DNA of 64,000 bases from Madurella fahalii (lineage: Eukaryota > Ascomycota > Sordariomycetes > Sordariales), in NCBI GenBank assembly GCA_029876055.1, contig CM056877.1, positions 4,278,001 to 4,342,000 of the forward strand, given 5' to 3'. Below the pieces are notes generated by a model, which saw only the letters and a list, made by a program, of their open reading frames with translations, was not told the origin of the DNA and made no database searches. The stretch's first letter is position 1. Every line of letters begins with the position of its first letter. Below, piece after piece: positions 44,300-56,919 of this stretch. Made by a program: the position numbers and the translations under genes.

Positions 44300-46600
44300 C
44301 TAAACTAGCTTTTTTTTATAAGCCCGGATGCCTGACTCTAGATCCGCTCGATATGGGTAGACGTTAGCCGAATACTCAGGAAATCCCTTACTAGTTGAGA
44401 GAGAACTTGATAGCGATAGCTATATTTACGCTATTAAGTAAGAATATCCTTTCCCGGTTAAGTGGCTGTAATTATCTTAGTAACTACCTATTAAATTTGG
44501 TATACTAGATAGACTTACTCTCTTATATAAAGTTATCAATCTCCTCTTCAATCTCGTTCTTAATTAGATCCTGATTCCTATTTCTCTATAGAGTTCTCTT
44601 CTAGGGACTCAAGTCCGCAAGAATCTCGGTCAAATTATAGGAGTTGGTTGCTACCCTTTATACCCTATTAGAGAGTAGCTAGCGTAGTCGGTATTACTTA
44701 TAAGCCTCGATTAGCACTCACTTTGCCCTCTCCTTGAGCTCCCTCTCTGACTCCTAGATCCCAATCTCAATCCAGTTCCTAAACCGACAATCCTCGCTAC
44801 TAGGGGGGGTTAATAAGGCTGAAAGGATATATACTGGGAATACACTTTCGTATTTAATCTTGTCAGTATAATCCATTAGCTTGTCTTAGGCCTTCTCGAT
44901 TATAGTAGTAAATTCGTTGGCCTATAATATCCCCCCTAGCTATTCCTTTATTCTTAATGTACTAAGGACCTTCTTAAAATGCCTCGTATACTGCACTAGA
45001 CCTGGGATTGTATAACCGAGTAAGTGGACTCTATAAGCACTATACTAGGAAGTAAGATAGGCAATAGTCCTCGTATAATCGACTATATATCGGACCTTTT
45101 ACTATCCCTCTTCGCTAATTACGAGCCGACTGAAATATAGGTACTTCCTCTTCTCGATATCAGTAAACTCAGCGATAAAGAGGTTGAGAGACCGGCGGAG
45201 TTTCAGCACCTATATTAGTATCGATATCGTAGAGCTCTACCGGGTTGATATATCCCGGATAATATTTAGAAGACCTCGATTAGCCTCTTTGTCTTTAGAG
45301 AGTTCTTAGCATCTCTTAGAGAATTCTTTTCGCTTGGTACTAATATTGATCAGGATAGAGAGGATTCGGATCTGTAAATTGTTAATAATATTCTTAGGTT
45401 GGTGATTATAAAGGTAATTATACTTACTTTAAATAGGACTATTTTAACTGAGTCCTCCTCTACTACAGTCCTAGAAGGTCTGTTAAGTTCCTCTAGAGCT
45501 CTAGCGGCAAGTTCCCCTTTCCCTACGGCAATGCTAATGTCGAAGGACCGGAAGAATATACCCTCTATTAATTAAAGGATATAGGCTAGGTATCTGACCT
45601 AGTATACATTAGGTATAACACTGCGAGCAACCCCTAACTGTTCTACTAGATACTGTATTATAAGGTCCGTATCGAAGGTCGATGCGTTGTCGTAGGTATA
45701 ACTGAGGACGCTAGTACCTAGGTTATTCGCTTTAAGGATCTCCGCTATCAACCGACAAATTCGGGTCTTCTCACTGCTGTTATTGTAGGTATGATAGTCA
45801 ATAAGGACCTGTTATACTCGCCAGTCCCTATCGATAAAAACAATAAGAATACCCTATATCGTATAATAGACGAAGGTAGAGCTCTATCTATCGCAGACTA
45901 CTACAACCTTGGTATCCGGGGGGATTGCAGCTAATCCTTTTTTTACTGATGTACGTACTATCTCTTTTACCTTCTTTCGGAGTATCTGAGGATATAGAAG
46001 TTGCTTTATCAGGGGATTTAGTGTACTTAGAAATTCCTTAAATATACTATTAGTAACAATGTTCATACCTCAACGAATTACGACAATGAACTCAATAAGC
46101 CGGGTCTAATGCTCATCTTCTTTCCAGAGCTAGCCGGATTCCTAATTAAACTGTAAGTAGATAATGGTGATTACAAAGGTAATTACACTTACAAGTATTC
46201 TATTATTGGCTAGGCTGTCTCTATCGTATAATGTATTACCTGCAAATAAAGAGTCTATCCGCCGGCATTTCTTTGACCCGAGATGTTTCGATATCAATAA
46301 GGTCCCTTAGGATGTAAAGTCTGGATAGGCGAGGAGAGCAAGGCATCTCTTATATCGGACTAGGGGTATTCCATTATCTACATCTACTCCTTATTCGAAT
46401 TCCTCCCAGACTAATAACCGTATCTTGAGATTGAATACCTTTCTAACAAGTTCTTTCTTCATACCGTTTAGGTCGAACTCGACGCGGCACTAACATTGCC
46501 TGCGGAACCATTATAGGAATTCAGTATTCGCAGCTCCTGCAGCTACACCCGGGCAGATCCTCCAGCCAGGGGAATTATCATTGGTAACAGACTGCTCTAC
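44300..46600 (-). pseudogene. hAT transposase, RIP-decayed
   Basis: Read on the minus strand from about 46.6 kb with stops. Blocks include NSIFKEFLSTLNPLIKQLLY, then IPPDTKVVVVCDRWSS-like sequence (Trp now a stop), GILIVFIDRDWRV and LGTSVLSYTYDNASTFDTDL. This is the order of hAT transposases: tail of the N-terminal zinc-finger region, first catalytic Asp block, 'DNA' motif. It continues with RIP-damaged sequence to about 44.3 kb, where the dimerisation domain is expected. Two short introns are predicted (45372-45427, 46151-46192). The limits are approximate. Confidence 0.65.
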
Positions 46601-47141
46601 TTCAGTAGGTGACGGACTAAGTACATTATCATCACCAAATGATTCTGTCTCTAACTCGAATATGAAGAGCCCTCCAGTTGACTATTGAGGTTCATCGTCA
46701 CTAAGTAAACCATTGCCGTCAAACTTGTCGTCCAGTATATCGTTATTATCATCCTCCTCTCCGATTAGTTAGGTAGGTAGGGCAGATTAGGTATCGCCGA
46801 TCGCATCGAGTTGATCTAAAAGACTGTCGGTAAGTATATTGTTGATTGGTGATAGCCCCTAGGTAGGAGGCAGTTCGGGTAATATAGTACTTATAGTTAA
46901 ATAAAATATCAGAGTGAAGGGATAAGGACGAGCTATATCCCTCTTTTATTTCCAATTTGTTACCTATAGCAATATATTAAAGCTGCATTAACTGATATAT
47001 CCAACCTAGCTAATACCTATACCCTACTTTGCAATAGCATGAACAAAACCACTAATACGAAAATATCTACCGCTAGCGCTACAGGAACTATATCTTCTAA
47101 TATATCTACCGGAGATACATATCTCACCTACAGTTGTTCGT

Positions 47142-48485
47142 TTGGATACGATAGATAACAACTCAACTGCAGATAATAGCCAGGGTTCTATCAATAGCCG
47201 GGGTTCTATCGAGCTAGATATAGGGCAGGATGAGGTCCTAGAATCCGAGTTTGAGGATCAGACCTCTTACCTAGGAATAGCTAAAACAGCTGTAGTCAAG
47301 ACATATATCGACTCTATATCTATAGCAGGATAGTTGTTAAGGAAGGTATATAAAGAGTCGAAGTATATCTGGAAGAGGCTATAATATCGTAAGGTGATTA
47401 TACAGATGATTATAGATATTTACTAATTTAACTAGATAAGTAGCTCGGGGAGGTAAGGCGGCTCTAGAAGTTGATAGATCTCCTTATCCCTAAGCTTATA
47501 ATAAGGAGACTAGTCAAGGAGATCCTCTGCAAATAGAATAAGAGTCTTAAGGTCCAGCAGAGTGCATTTAAAGTATTACAAGAATTAATAGAGGCATATC
47601 TAGTTGATATACTTACAGGTAAGTCATATACATTAATATACTTATCTTCTACTAACACTTTATAGCTTCTAATCTCTATATAGTCTATATAAGGCGTATT
47701 ACTGTCTAGCTAAAAGATTTTAAGCTTATATAGGAAATATTGAAGATCTTTAGTAGTACAGTGCGTCGAGACTAGGTTAGGTGATTATATATATAATTAT
47801 ATATTTAATTATATTTGGAGTTACTTAATATAAATCTCTTGATCTGGAGCTCTCTTCCTACTAATTAATCCTCGAGAGCAAGCTTATACTCTTTATATAT
47901 ATCCCCCGGAAAAATAAAGAAGCTTGAGCTACCTTCAACCCCAGAATTACTTGCAACTCGGATCCTCCTCTATGCCTTGGGAACACGGTCCAGCTTGCTG
48001 CGTCAGAGGAGAAGATCTAGAGCAGCTTGATGCTACTGCTAGGTCGGACCGTCGTTAAAGGCAAGTATTGAATCTTTTATAAATACATCCTATATAAACC
48101 CCTTACCCTCCCAGCTGCTAGTAGGACCAGGCAAATTTACCTATTCGTCCTTATTGAACTCGAGGCCCGGGAGTCCACGTGTTCTGTTCCCCCAACTAAT
48201 AATCTCTATAATCTTTTTAAATATAAAGATGCGCTTGAGAAAGCTGAGAGAGATACTATAGCTCTGTAGCCTGCTAATACCACAGGTCCGAATAGTACGG
48301 TGGTACCGAATCCGTTGCCGAACTTGTATAGCGCTATAGATATCTTAGCTACTGATAAGGAGGTGATTACAACGGTGATTATATACCTCTTAAGAGTTCG
48401 CTGGAAAGTGACGATTGTAGGGGCAGTATCACTTAAACAACGGTATATACTGTACTCTTCGGGTATAATAAAAAGAAAGAGGTAG
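47142..48485 (+). pseudogene. Unrecognised cargo ORF 1 of the hAT element, decayed
   Basis: A plus-strand frame begins near 47142 with an acidic, Ser/Asn-rich stretch (MDTIDNNSTADNSQGSINSR) and YLGIAKTAVVKTYIDSISIA. It continues across an intron-like 47389-47435 (GTAAGG...TACTAAT...CTAG). Around 47.88-48.08 kb the composition is less AT-rich. Stops fall at CAG- or TGG-derived TAG codons. No domain recognised. Confidence 0.35.
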
Positions 48486-48899
48486 GGAAGATACTACTTT
48501 TGCTTAGAGAAAAGCTTGGAAAGGGGCAGTATCTTACTATCCTGGGTAGTCCACCCTAGGATATATTAAGTGTGATACTAGTATATTGTCTCAGTAGCTT
48601 GAGAAAGTAGTAAGATCTTATTAAATGCTAGCGATCTCGGGCTTTCCCTATATTATATTAGTATATATACTTATATAAACCGAGATACTTAGTATATACT
48701 CCTAGTCTATTAGCCCTATAATTGGGTAGGAAGGGTGCTTATCGTAGACAATAGCCTTATTAAGGTATATTATAGCTGCGTTGATGAAGTTGCTTAGCCG
48801 AGTACGGTGATACCGGTAGAAGAAAAGCTTTGCGAAAAGTGTGTTGATATGCTACAGCCATTCCTTTCTCTAGGCTTGGAACGTTATCGAGGTAATATA

Positions 48900-49650
48900 C
48901 TAGGGGAAGATTAATAATAATATAATTATCTCTGTAATTACTAGAAACTAACCTTGAACTTTAAGCAATGTTTACTAATTGGCTTAGCCCTCTAACAGGC
49001 AGCGTTATATAGTATTTTTTGCCCCTTCTTCCTAATATCAACAAACCAATCTAGTATTGAGCTAGGTAGGAGATAGCTAAGGGATTTCCGTAGAACCTAA
49101 ATTATATTAGCAGTAAATAGTAAAAATCAGGAGAGGGTTTATACCTTACTAATCTTAAATTTCCAGATATTATCCTCGGTATTCGAGGGAAGATTCCAGG
49201 TAATATAGATAAGTTGATTAATCACGTTGCCGCCTCTAGATATATAGCGAAGCCTCTCCTCCTCTACTATAGCCTCCTCTTCATTATCATCTAGGTTAAT
49301 GTCTTTCTATTTATTATGATCTGCTGTAGCAGAGGGTTCACCAGAAGATAGTCCAAGCGAAGTAGAAAGAGTCTTCTAGTGCTTGCTAGCTTATATACTG
49401 CTTCTAATTAGCACTGATAATTATAATGATAATTACAGGTAATAAACTTATAACTTAGCCTCAACTTTATCCTATATACACTTCAGAAGAAATTCTTATT
49501 ATATAGGAGAGGTAAGTTCGTATTCAGATATCTTCTTGAGAGCTATAGACCTACGTAATACCGTTGTATTGAGCTTCGTCCTTATATAATAGATCTGGAG
49601 CTGGGCGTTGTTCATCTTCTCAATACGGCAGCGGGATTTTGCAGTATTTA
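48900..49650 (-). pseudogene. Unrecognised cargo ORF 2 of the hAT element, decayed
   Basis: A minus-strand frame with an ATG near 49605 begins MNNAQLQIYYIRTKLNTTVL. It can be followed, with stops and a probable intron near 49.42 kb, through an acidic stretch (DDNEEEAIVEEERL) to about 48.95 kb. No known domain was seen. Confidence 0.3.
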
Positions 49651-50724
49651 TATTTTTACTGAGTTTATCCTCAGCTTTTCGCTTTTATACCGGCATTACG
49701 AAACGAGGTGAAGTGAAATTAGGGGAATTAGGTAGATTATTCAGGCGATTATAAAAGAAAAGGTAGGTAGGGGGGGGGGGTCGGTGGTATAAGAGAAGAA
49801 GGAAGTCGAGGTATAAAAAATGAAATTTAAGTTCGGACCTACTTTTTATAGCGGGTCCGCCCTACTAAAAATTTTTAGTATTATACCCGAACTTTACCCT
49901 ACTAAATTTCTTAGTTTATACGATTAGCAGCTAACGTAGCCTACCCTACTACCACCAGTTAGTAGTTGCGGGCCTAGCTAGTAAGTCAAACTACTATAAT
50001 CATCGTTATAATCACCTTAAAAATCAGCTAACCTATAATATAGTTTGTTTCTATAGCACAATCTAAAGGCAGGTACCTAAGACAGGTACCGGCTAATACT
50101 GATATAAATCAGTTACCTCCTTCAAACCTAGGCCAGCTACAGAGTAGTAAGTAAACTCTGAATTCTATCTATCTCAAGATATACTAATACTTGATTTTAG
50201 AGGTTACTAGATCAGGTACTAGAGATATTGGTCTAAGCCAAGGACCTAGATCTAAGGGGCTATCGGCCTTAAGGATCCTGGACGATAAGGAATTAGCTAT
50301 TCTAGGTCCTTTATATAAATCTCTCCGGAAACTCGCTTCCTAAGGTAATTACCTATATAATTATATTTCTCTTAAGATATTTACGATTCTATAGCGACTT
50401 CCACTCTACTTCCTAATCCTTTTTTATACGATAACCAAGCTAATTTCGCCTAGCCGAGTAATAACAATATTTCTAACGGAAATCAAGTCGATTCTCTACC
50501 TTCTATCTCCGAGCCGACAGGACATCTTCTACTACTATCTCAGTCCCCTCCAGCTCCTGTCCCCTAAGCTACAAACTCTCTCCTACCCCTCGCTGTAAAC
50601 AACCTTACTCTCCCTCCCCCTCCCAACTGCGATTCCGAGAACTCGGTTTATATTAACACCGGTAATATAATAGATAATAACGGGAGCAACAATTTACCTC
50701 CCCCCGCAGGGAATAGCAATAGAG

Positions 50725-51470
50725 GTATATAATCACCGCTATAATTACCTACTTTAGCTGATTATAGTATTAACGGAAATAGGTACTAGGGGTCGTAGAG
50801 GTAAATCCTCTAGCCGTAGTATTAAGACTACTCGTAGTCGTAGTAGTAAGACTACTCGTAATAGCAAAACTGCTTATAGTCATAGTAGGAAGACCGCTAG
50901 TAGTCACGGTAGTAAGACTCGGAGTAGCGCCCACCTTGCAGCTACCAAAGAGAAAGGAAAGTCGGTACCTAAATAGCATAGCGATATTTACGACCAGAAG
51001 AGCATCGTAAAGTCCTATAAGAAAAAAAAACCCTTTAGCAATCCGAGCCTTCGCCGTCGTCGGCAGGTCAATACCGAAGCGCCTATAGGAGGGAATACCA
51101 ATACCGTTCAGCAGTAGCTACATCGCGCTGTATATAGAAGTAAGTTATATATTAACTTTCTTATTTACAGCTAATCTAATTAGTTTAACACGTATATTGC
51201 AGGAGATCCGACTTTAGCAAAAGGATACTAAACTTTTGATCCCTTAAATACTATTTATACAGCTGGTTCGGGAGATCGTAAATGATTATATTACGGGTAT
51301 TCGGTTCGAGTCAGCTGTATTATACGTAGTTCAAGAGGCAGCAGAGTCATTTATCGTAGACTACTTTACTAGTAAGTTTCTTATTGTAATCACCTATATA
51401 ATCACCCTAATACAATCTAGCGAGTAATCTGGTAACCATCTATGCCAAGAGGGTCACGTTGATGTGCAAG
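50725..51470 (+). pseudogene. Unrecognised cargo ORF 3 of the hAT element: Ser/Arg/Lys-rich protein
   Basis: The plus strand encodes a low-complexity basic stretch (RSIKTTRSRSSKTTRNSKTA, then YSHSRKTASSHGSKTRS). After a probable intron (GTAAGTTATAT...TTTACAG near 51143-51180) come NTYIAGDPTLAKGY and YTAGSGDRK. Introns at 50725-50767 and 51372-51420 carry the doubled decamer described in the findings. The nature is unknown; a nucleic-acid-binding role would fit the basic region. Confidence 0.35.
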
Positions 51471-51841
51471 GATATGTACCTAGTACAGAATATCTGCCGG
51501 ACGATGGAGGCGCATGTGACTACACTTGCTGCCATAAGCAAGTCAAGGAATTAGAGAAAGTAAGGCAGAGGGAGTCAAGTCTAAAGAGATTACGTTGATT
51601 TGCACCAATATCCGAATGTGATTACGGAGATGATTACATAAGTGCCATTCCAACTTAACCTCTTACTTAAACCTAGATGGGTATTACCCACCCATATCTG
51701 GAATTACCCAAATAGATATGGGGATTACCCACCCGTACCCAAATGATTTTGGGTAGGGTGGGTTATACCCAGTAATATCTGGGTAACCCATGGGTACCCG
51801 TGGGTGGGTTTTTCCCTTCCCTAGGTGCAAGGGGTAGTTAA

Positions 51842-54800
51842 GAGCCTTAGTCAGTCCATCTGCCATTATCTTGGCTGAGGGCGTGTATTCCACCTTGATT
51901 TTCTTGCTTGCCACTTCCTGGCGCAACCAGTAGTTGTGAATATCTACGTGCCGTAGTCGGGTCTGGAGGGTAGCCACTTCAGCCGTAACAAGTCGTATAG
52001 TCTGCTGATTGTCATACTGAATCTTGATGTGGTGGTCGTCCAGTTTGACTAACAGTTCGGCCAGTAGTCAGCTTACGAAGAGAGATTCTTTAGCGGCTTG
52101 TGCTAAGGCTAGTAATTCGGCCTCTGTAGTAGATGTGGTGACGGTTTCTTGCTTATTGGCCCTCCAACCTACAAGCCTACCAAACAACTTCATAGCGTAC
52201 GCCTGAGAGCTCTTTCGATCAAGGCTGTTATCAACGAAGGAGGCGTCGCTAGCAACAACGTAGTCGTTGCTACCCTTTAATTGCAGGGCTATTTTGTATG
52301 TGTGATGTAGGTAGTGGAGGACTTGGTCTACGGCTTTATGGTGCTGGGGCCCAGGGTTGGTATTGAATCTGACTAGCTGTGATACTGTAAAAGCTATATC
52401 AGGCCTCGTGATTACAGTGGCATATAGGATAGATCCAGTCTTCCGCTGATAACTGGTAATTGACGAGTGCTCTGCTTTACTATCGTACGATAACAATTCG
52501 GTCGTAGCCATTGGGATCTTAGCTATTGGGTTCGTCGTAACTAGGTTGATAATCTTGTTAAGGTAAGCTGTTTGCAACAGCCAGATCAATCCTTTGGATC
52601 GGTCTCTTATAACTTCGATGCCTAGGAACTACTGTAAATCATCCCTACCGGTAAGCTGGTATTTCTGCTATAGTAGGTTGATTAGGGTCTAGGCGTCGGC
52701 TGCTTTTTCCTTCTTGTAACCTAGGACAATATCGTTGATGTAGAAGAAAATTAGGATTCCATCCTTGATCAGGATATAGGGCTCGTATAGGACGGCCTGG
52801 AACCTCAGGGCCAAGAGAGTCTTCTTCAGCTCCTTTGCTAAAGTAATAGTGATTCGCGGAGGCCGTATAAAGCTTTCTTCAGCTATAGAACTTTACTAGG
52901 ACTTTTATAGCCAGGAGGTATCTGTATATAGATAGTATCTTCTAGAGTAGCATTGACAAAGGTGTTGACTATATCGAACTGTTTTAATTCGAGGTCGAAT
53001 CTAGCTGCAATAGCTATAATGATACGAAATGATCTAGTAGCAAGGGTAGCTGTATAGGTCTCCTATACCGATGGTCTTTGTTGGTTACCTTTAATAACCA
53101 GCTTCGCTTTATATTTCTTGAAGGTTCTGTCTTAGTTGAACTTGTAGGTATATACCTATATATATTCTAAGACGTATTTATCTTCCTTCTACGGCTCTTG
53201 CCGGTTGACCTCGGTTTAACAGTCTATTTTGGTATTTACTTGTAAGTAATCCTTTTCAGCTTGGATAAATTGATCTTTAAATGGGTGGTCTTTGAGCTAG
53301 TAGTGCTATCTCGGTAGTAGAGGTAAATCTTGGCTGTGGAAGGTCTGTAGGCTGCTAAGCTGTCTGGTAAGTCGTTGTACTATTACCTTTGTAAGTGCCT
53401 AACCATTATATATACTAGCCGGTTGCTGTAACCGTCCTGCTATAAAAGCAGCTATCCAGGGTTTAAAGGTTGAATCTAGTACGGCTTGACGATCAGCTTA
53501 TTGGATCAACGCTGTAAGTAATGCAGCTGGCGGCGTCAAAGGAGGTGTAGGATACGGCTCAAATCTTGAGGATGTATATGGGAATTGCACCTCTTCTTCG
53601 GTCTCTTCTTCAGCCGTCTCGTCTTCCTGGTCCTCGTCGGTATCTAGTATCAGCTGTTCGACAACTTCTTCTTCTAGTGCTATAGATCTTGGTATCTCTA
53701 GTTCAGGTAGTTGTATTGTTGTAAGGAGGTGCTTAATTCGTCGAGTCGGAGATGCAGGTAATTGTCCTTTAGGGTTTGGATATCCCCGTTGAAGATCTCC
53801 TCTTCGTTGAATATTATATCCCTCGTACTAATTACCTTATTGGTTACCAGGTTCCAGATCCTATAGATATTTGAAGAGCTATATCCGATAAGGTAACCGA
53901 TCTAGGCTCTTGGTTCTAGCTTTGGGTTCTATTGCCGAAGATTTTTCGGTTTATTGAATACCCTTTTTTGAGTGCTTGTTGTTAAGGCAAAGGCTTTGTA
54001 GCTGTAAGTTCGGAGATAAGCTTGGTCTGGCTTCCTATCTTCTAATACTATACCGTCTCTGTGGATAAGGTAGGTATAGAATCGATCGTATGGGGTCTTT
54101 TAGTTGTACCTGTATTTGGGGGTCTGGTTGTATAGGTAGATTGTAGTTCTAGTAATCTCTGGCCAAAGTATTGCAGGAAATTTAGCACCGGCTTGTATTA
54201 CCCTGATCTTTTCTGTGATTATACCCCCTGAGCGTTCGGCGCCCCTATTTTATACTAGTGTATTAGGTGCTGAAGGCTCGACTTTGATGAAGCGTCGTAT
54301 AAAAACGGCCTTGATAACTAGTTAATGGAATTCGTTGTCGCATTCTACTACTTTAGGCTGTAGTTGGTATTATTGCTCTAGGGTATTAAAGAAATAATCG
54401 AGTACTGAAATAATGGACTCGGCCTCCCTGTCTTAAAGGTAGTAGTCCTAGGCTAACCCGGACTATCTATCGACTATTAACCACAGATATCGATAGCCGT
54501 TATACCCTTCTTTGAAGTCGAAGAGGTCTATGGTAAATCGTATCTCTGGGCCTTCGTTGTAGTCTCGGGGTTACTAGCGAATTTGAAGCTTGGTCTTGGA
54601 GACTCTATATACCTTATATTCGACTGTAGTAGGCCCTTTGATTTATATGTCTTATGTGTGCTGGACTAAGTGCTCTAACGTTTGTAGGCGAGGGTAGCTA
54701 AGCCGTAGATGCTATAAGTCGGCGATCGCTTTGCTGAGCTGTCTTTTAGTGTAGGTATTGAATCTGTTGTAGCGTACGACAAAGGCTACGTTGGAATAGG

Positions 54801-56600
54801 AGCGAGGTAGGTCTTCTAGGACAAACTGGTTATATCGATTTACTAGGTAGCTAAGGACAAAGCCGTTGGATCTCCGTAGGTAGTTGTTACCAGGACTTGT
54901 ATCCTACTAGATGCCTTGCTTTCGCAGTTGCTGTAAAGACACTAGGTTGCAGATAAATCTAAGGTAGTAGGCTACGTCTCGAAGCCGTAAAATATAGGTG
55001 GCCTTTCGACGGTGTTGCTGTATCTGTAGCTATCGGGGCTGTAGTTGCTAGTGCCTTTGAATCTGGATATCTATATCTCTATATCCTTAAATAGGTACTG
55101 AGCTATCCTTGGCCTATATATAATCGCCAGGCTCGGCCTTCTTGAAATTGTTGAACCTGTCTCTTCGGTTAAAGATATGAATAGTAGTTCTAGAATCTAG
55201 GATAGCTGAATTCTTTAAAGGATACTCAGCTGTTAAGAAGGCTGTCTTTGTAATCAGAAAACTGCTAGGGTAGCAGCCGATTTTCCGGTTTAGTCAACTC
55301 TATAACTCTATCTGATACCTTAGCTTCTCGACTTCTTTTTACAACGTCGGATCCTTTAAGGCCTCGTCGGCCCTGATCCGAATGTAGTCTCTTTTGATAA
55401 AGCTTTCAGGTGCTATTTCTGGAAAGGTATAGTAATATCTTTGCAAATAGTGGAACTGGCTACAACAGGGATATGTGGTTGTAGCTATGCCTAAGGCCTT
55501 CCTTAGCCCTATTTTGGGTCTTTTGCCCTCTAGGGTCTCGGCCTTGTCTGGAGCTTTACTCTGCTTTTTAGGCTTGCTACCGTTAGAGCTACTCTATTGC
55601 GTTCGTTGACCATTGTTTTGTTCTCTTCTATTACTACTAGGGCCGACTTCGCTATCAGAAGTATCCTTCTGATAGGCCTCTTTACTATCTTTTGTAGCAG
55701 CGAAGGAAGAGCTAAACGCGCCTTTTGCTATCCGGTAGCTACCCGGTCTGCAGGCTCTTGTTGACTGCTTTACCTTCTCCCGAAAGTCGTTAGCTACCTC
55801 TCGGTAGGTCAGGGTTAACTACGATGCCTTTACTCCTTTTACTAGCTTATAGGCTATAACTTAGTAGTTTATAATCGGCTTTACTGTATTAGTGAAATCC
55901 TAGAACCAGGTGCTTGTTAATAGAGCCTTAGGAACTTTCTTCCTTTGGGTATTAGAGAGCGTTTGCTCCTAATTTTCGGACTACCTGATTAGGTCCTTAG
56001 GGACTCGTACGAGGGGTTTGACGGCTTGTCGATAGACTTCGTGAGTGTCTGAAAGTACTTTGTTGTTATTAATACCGGCTTGGGTTTAAAGAGCGGAATA
56101 CTACTCCGAGATTGTCTCGGTCGGATCGTAGGAAGTAAGCTGGTAATGTAGACTGACTGTCTTTAGAATCCACTGCTTTAGCCGCTCGATCTTATCGGTT
56201 TGTTGCTCGTACTTCTTGAGCTCGGCTTGGTAAATAGACCATTCGAGCTGGAAGGTACGAAAACTGTCTGCTGTAAGGTCGCCGATTCCAATTGCTGACG
56301 TAGTTGAAACCGTTACCGGGGTTGCTGTCTGGTCGTCCTCAACTACAGATTCAGTACAGCCTCTAGTTGTAATAGTTGACTGGGTAGGGCTTTTGTGCTT
56401 GTGACGTGCTGGGTCCGGAGCTGTAGGTTCGCTAAGGAATGGGGTAAGACCCTGAATCTGGGCCTACGTATTGCCGGCAACGGCCTGGGCTTGGAACTGC
56501 AGGTTCTAGGATTCCCAGTCGTCGGAACTGGTTAGGTAGACAGTCTTATCGTTGTTGATAGCAGTTATCTTGAATTAGGTTCAGAGATGCTTTTGAATGT
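51842..56600 (-). pseudogene. Copia gag-pol, RIP-decayed; 3' end interrupted by the hAT element
   Basis: Minus strand, from about 56.6 kb. The integrase core shows YRYLWLIVDR (first Asp), VVECDNEF (second Asp) and GAERSGGI (Glu region), then IGYLIGYSSSNIYRIWNLVT and STRDIIFNEEEIF. Next come the RT blocks (KALYGL-like, VNDIVLGY for the YVDD region), then the best-kept part at 52589-52068: GSILYATVITRPDIAFTVSQ, SDASFVDNSLDRKSSQAY and KQETVTTSTTEAELLALAQA (RNase H). The frame continues at 51977-51842 with VEYTPSAKIMADGLTKALNY and is cut by the hAT insertion. The final ~20 codons lie at 43412-43492. Many TAG/TAA stops of RIP type show it is inactive. Confidence 0.85.
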
Positions 56601-56652
56601 GCTTCCTTTATTGGCTGGCTTAATCGGAGGTTGAGCGAATGAGACTCTTAAT

Positions 56653-56914
56653 TGTCGGATGTACAGCATCTCTGAACGTTCGGAGTTCAATTTAGGATGC
56701 AAATTCAGGATCGAAAATTGAGGATGTCCTCTTTCTTCCTTGTCTAACGGAGGTGAATCTCCTTCTTATTCCTAATTTCCTGGACTACGGAGACCTGGGT
56801 TGACGGGTCTCCGAGAGATCGGATCACAATAATCCGAGTTGCACTAATCCGGATTACACTGATCCGAGTTCGTGTTTTGCAGATCCAGGATCCAGCTTCC
56901 TGACCCTTTTGACA
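56653..56914 (-). repeat. Copia 5' LTR
   Basis: 262 bp; partner of 43137-43398. It differs at about ten sites by eye, nearly all with T or A here where the partner has C or G, and so is the more RIP-altered copy. Confidence 0.88.
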
Positions 56915-56919
56915 CTTAT

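Larger units (their letters stand above)
43501..51823. mobile_element. Large hAT-superfamily DNA transposon (8,323 bp) with cargo ORFs
   Basis: The element is flanked by a perfect 8-bp target duplication GGTGCAAG (43493-43500 and 51824-51831), the size typical of hAT. The inverted tips are TAGGCCAGGGAAAAACC and, from the right end, TAGGGAAGGGAAAAACC. Both subterminal regions are dense in GGGTACCC, GGGTAATACCC and ACCCAT motifs. Removing the element and one duplication restores an uninterrupted Copia RNase H reading frame. Besides a RIP-decayed transposase it carries at least three other decayed ORFs in both orientations. Confidence 0.85.
43137..56914 (-). mobile_element. Copia-type LTR retrotransposon, 13.8 kb with a nested hAT element
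   Basis: Two 262-bp direct repeats (43137-43398, 56653-56914) start TGTCGGATG and end CCTTTTGACA. The flanks CTTGT and CTTAT fit a 5-bp target duplication with one G/A change. Transcription orientation is minus, so the 56.7-kb copy is the 5' LTR. Without the 8.3-kb nested hAT insertion the element is about 5.4 kb, a normal Copia size. Confidence 0.88.
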
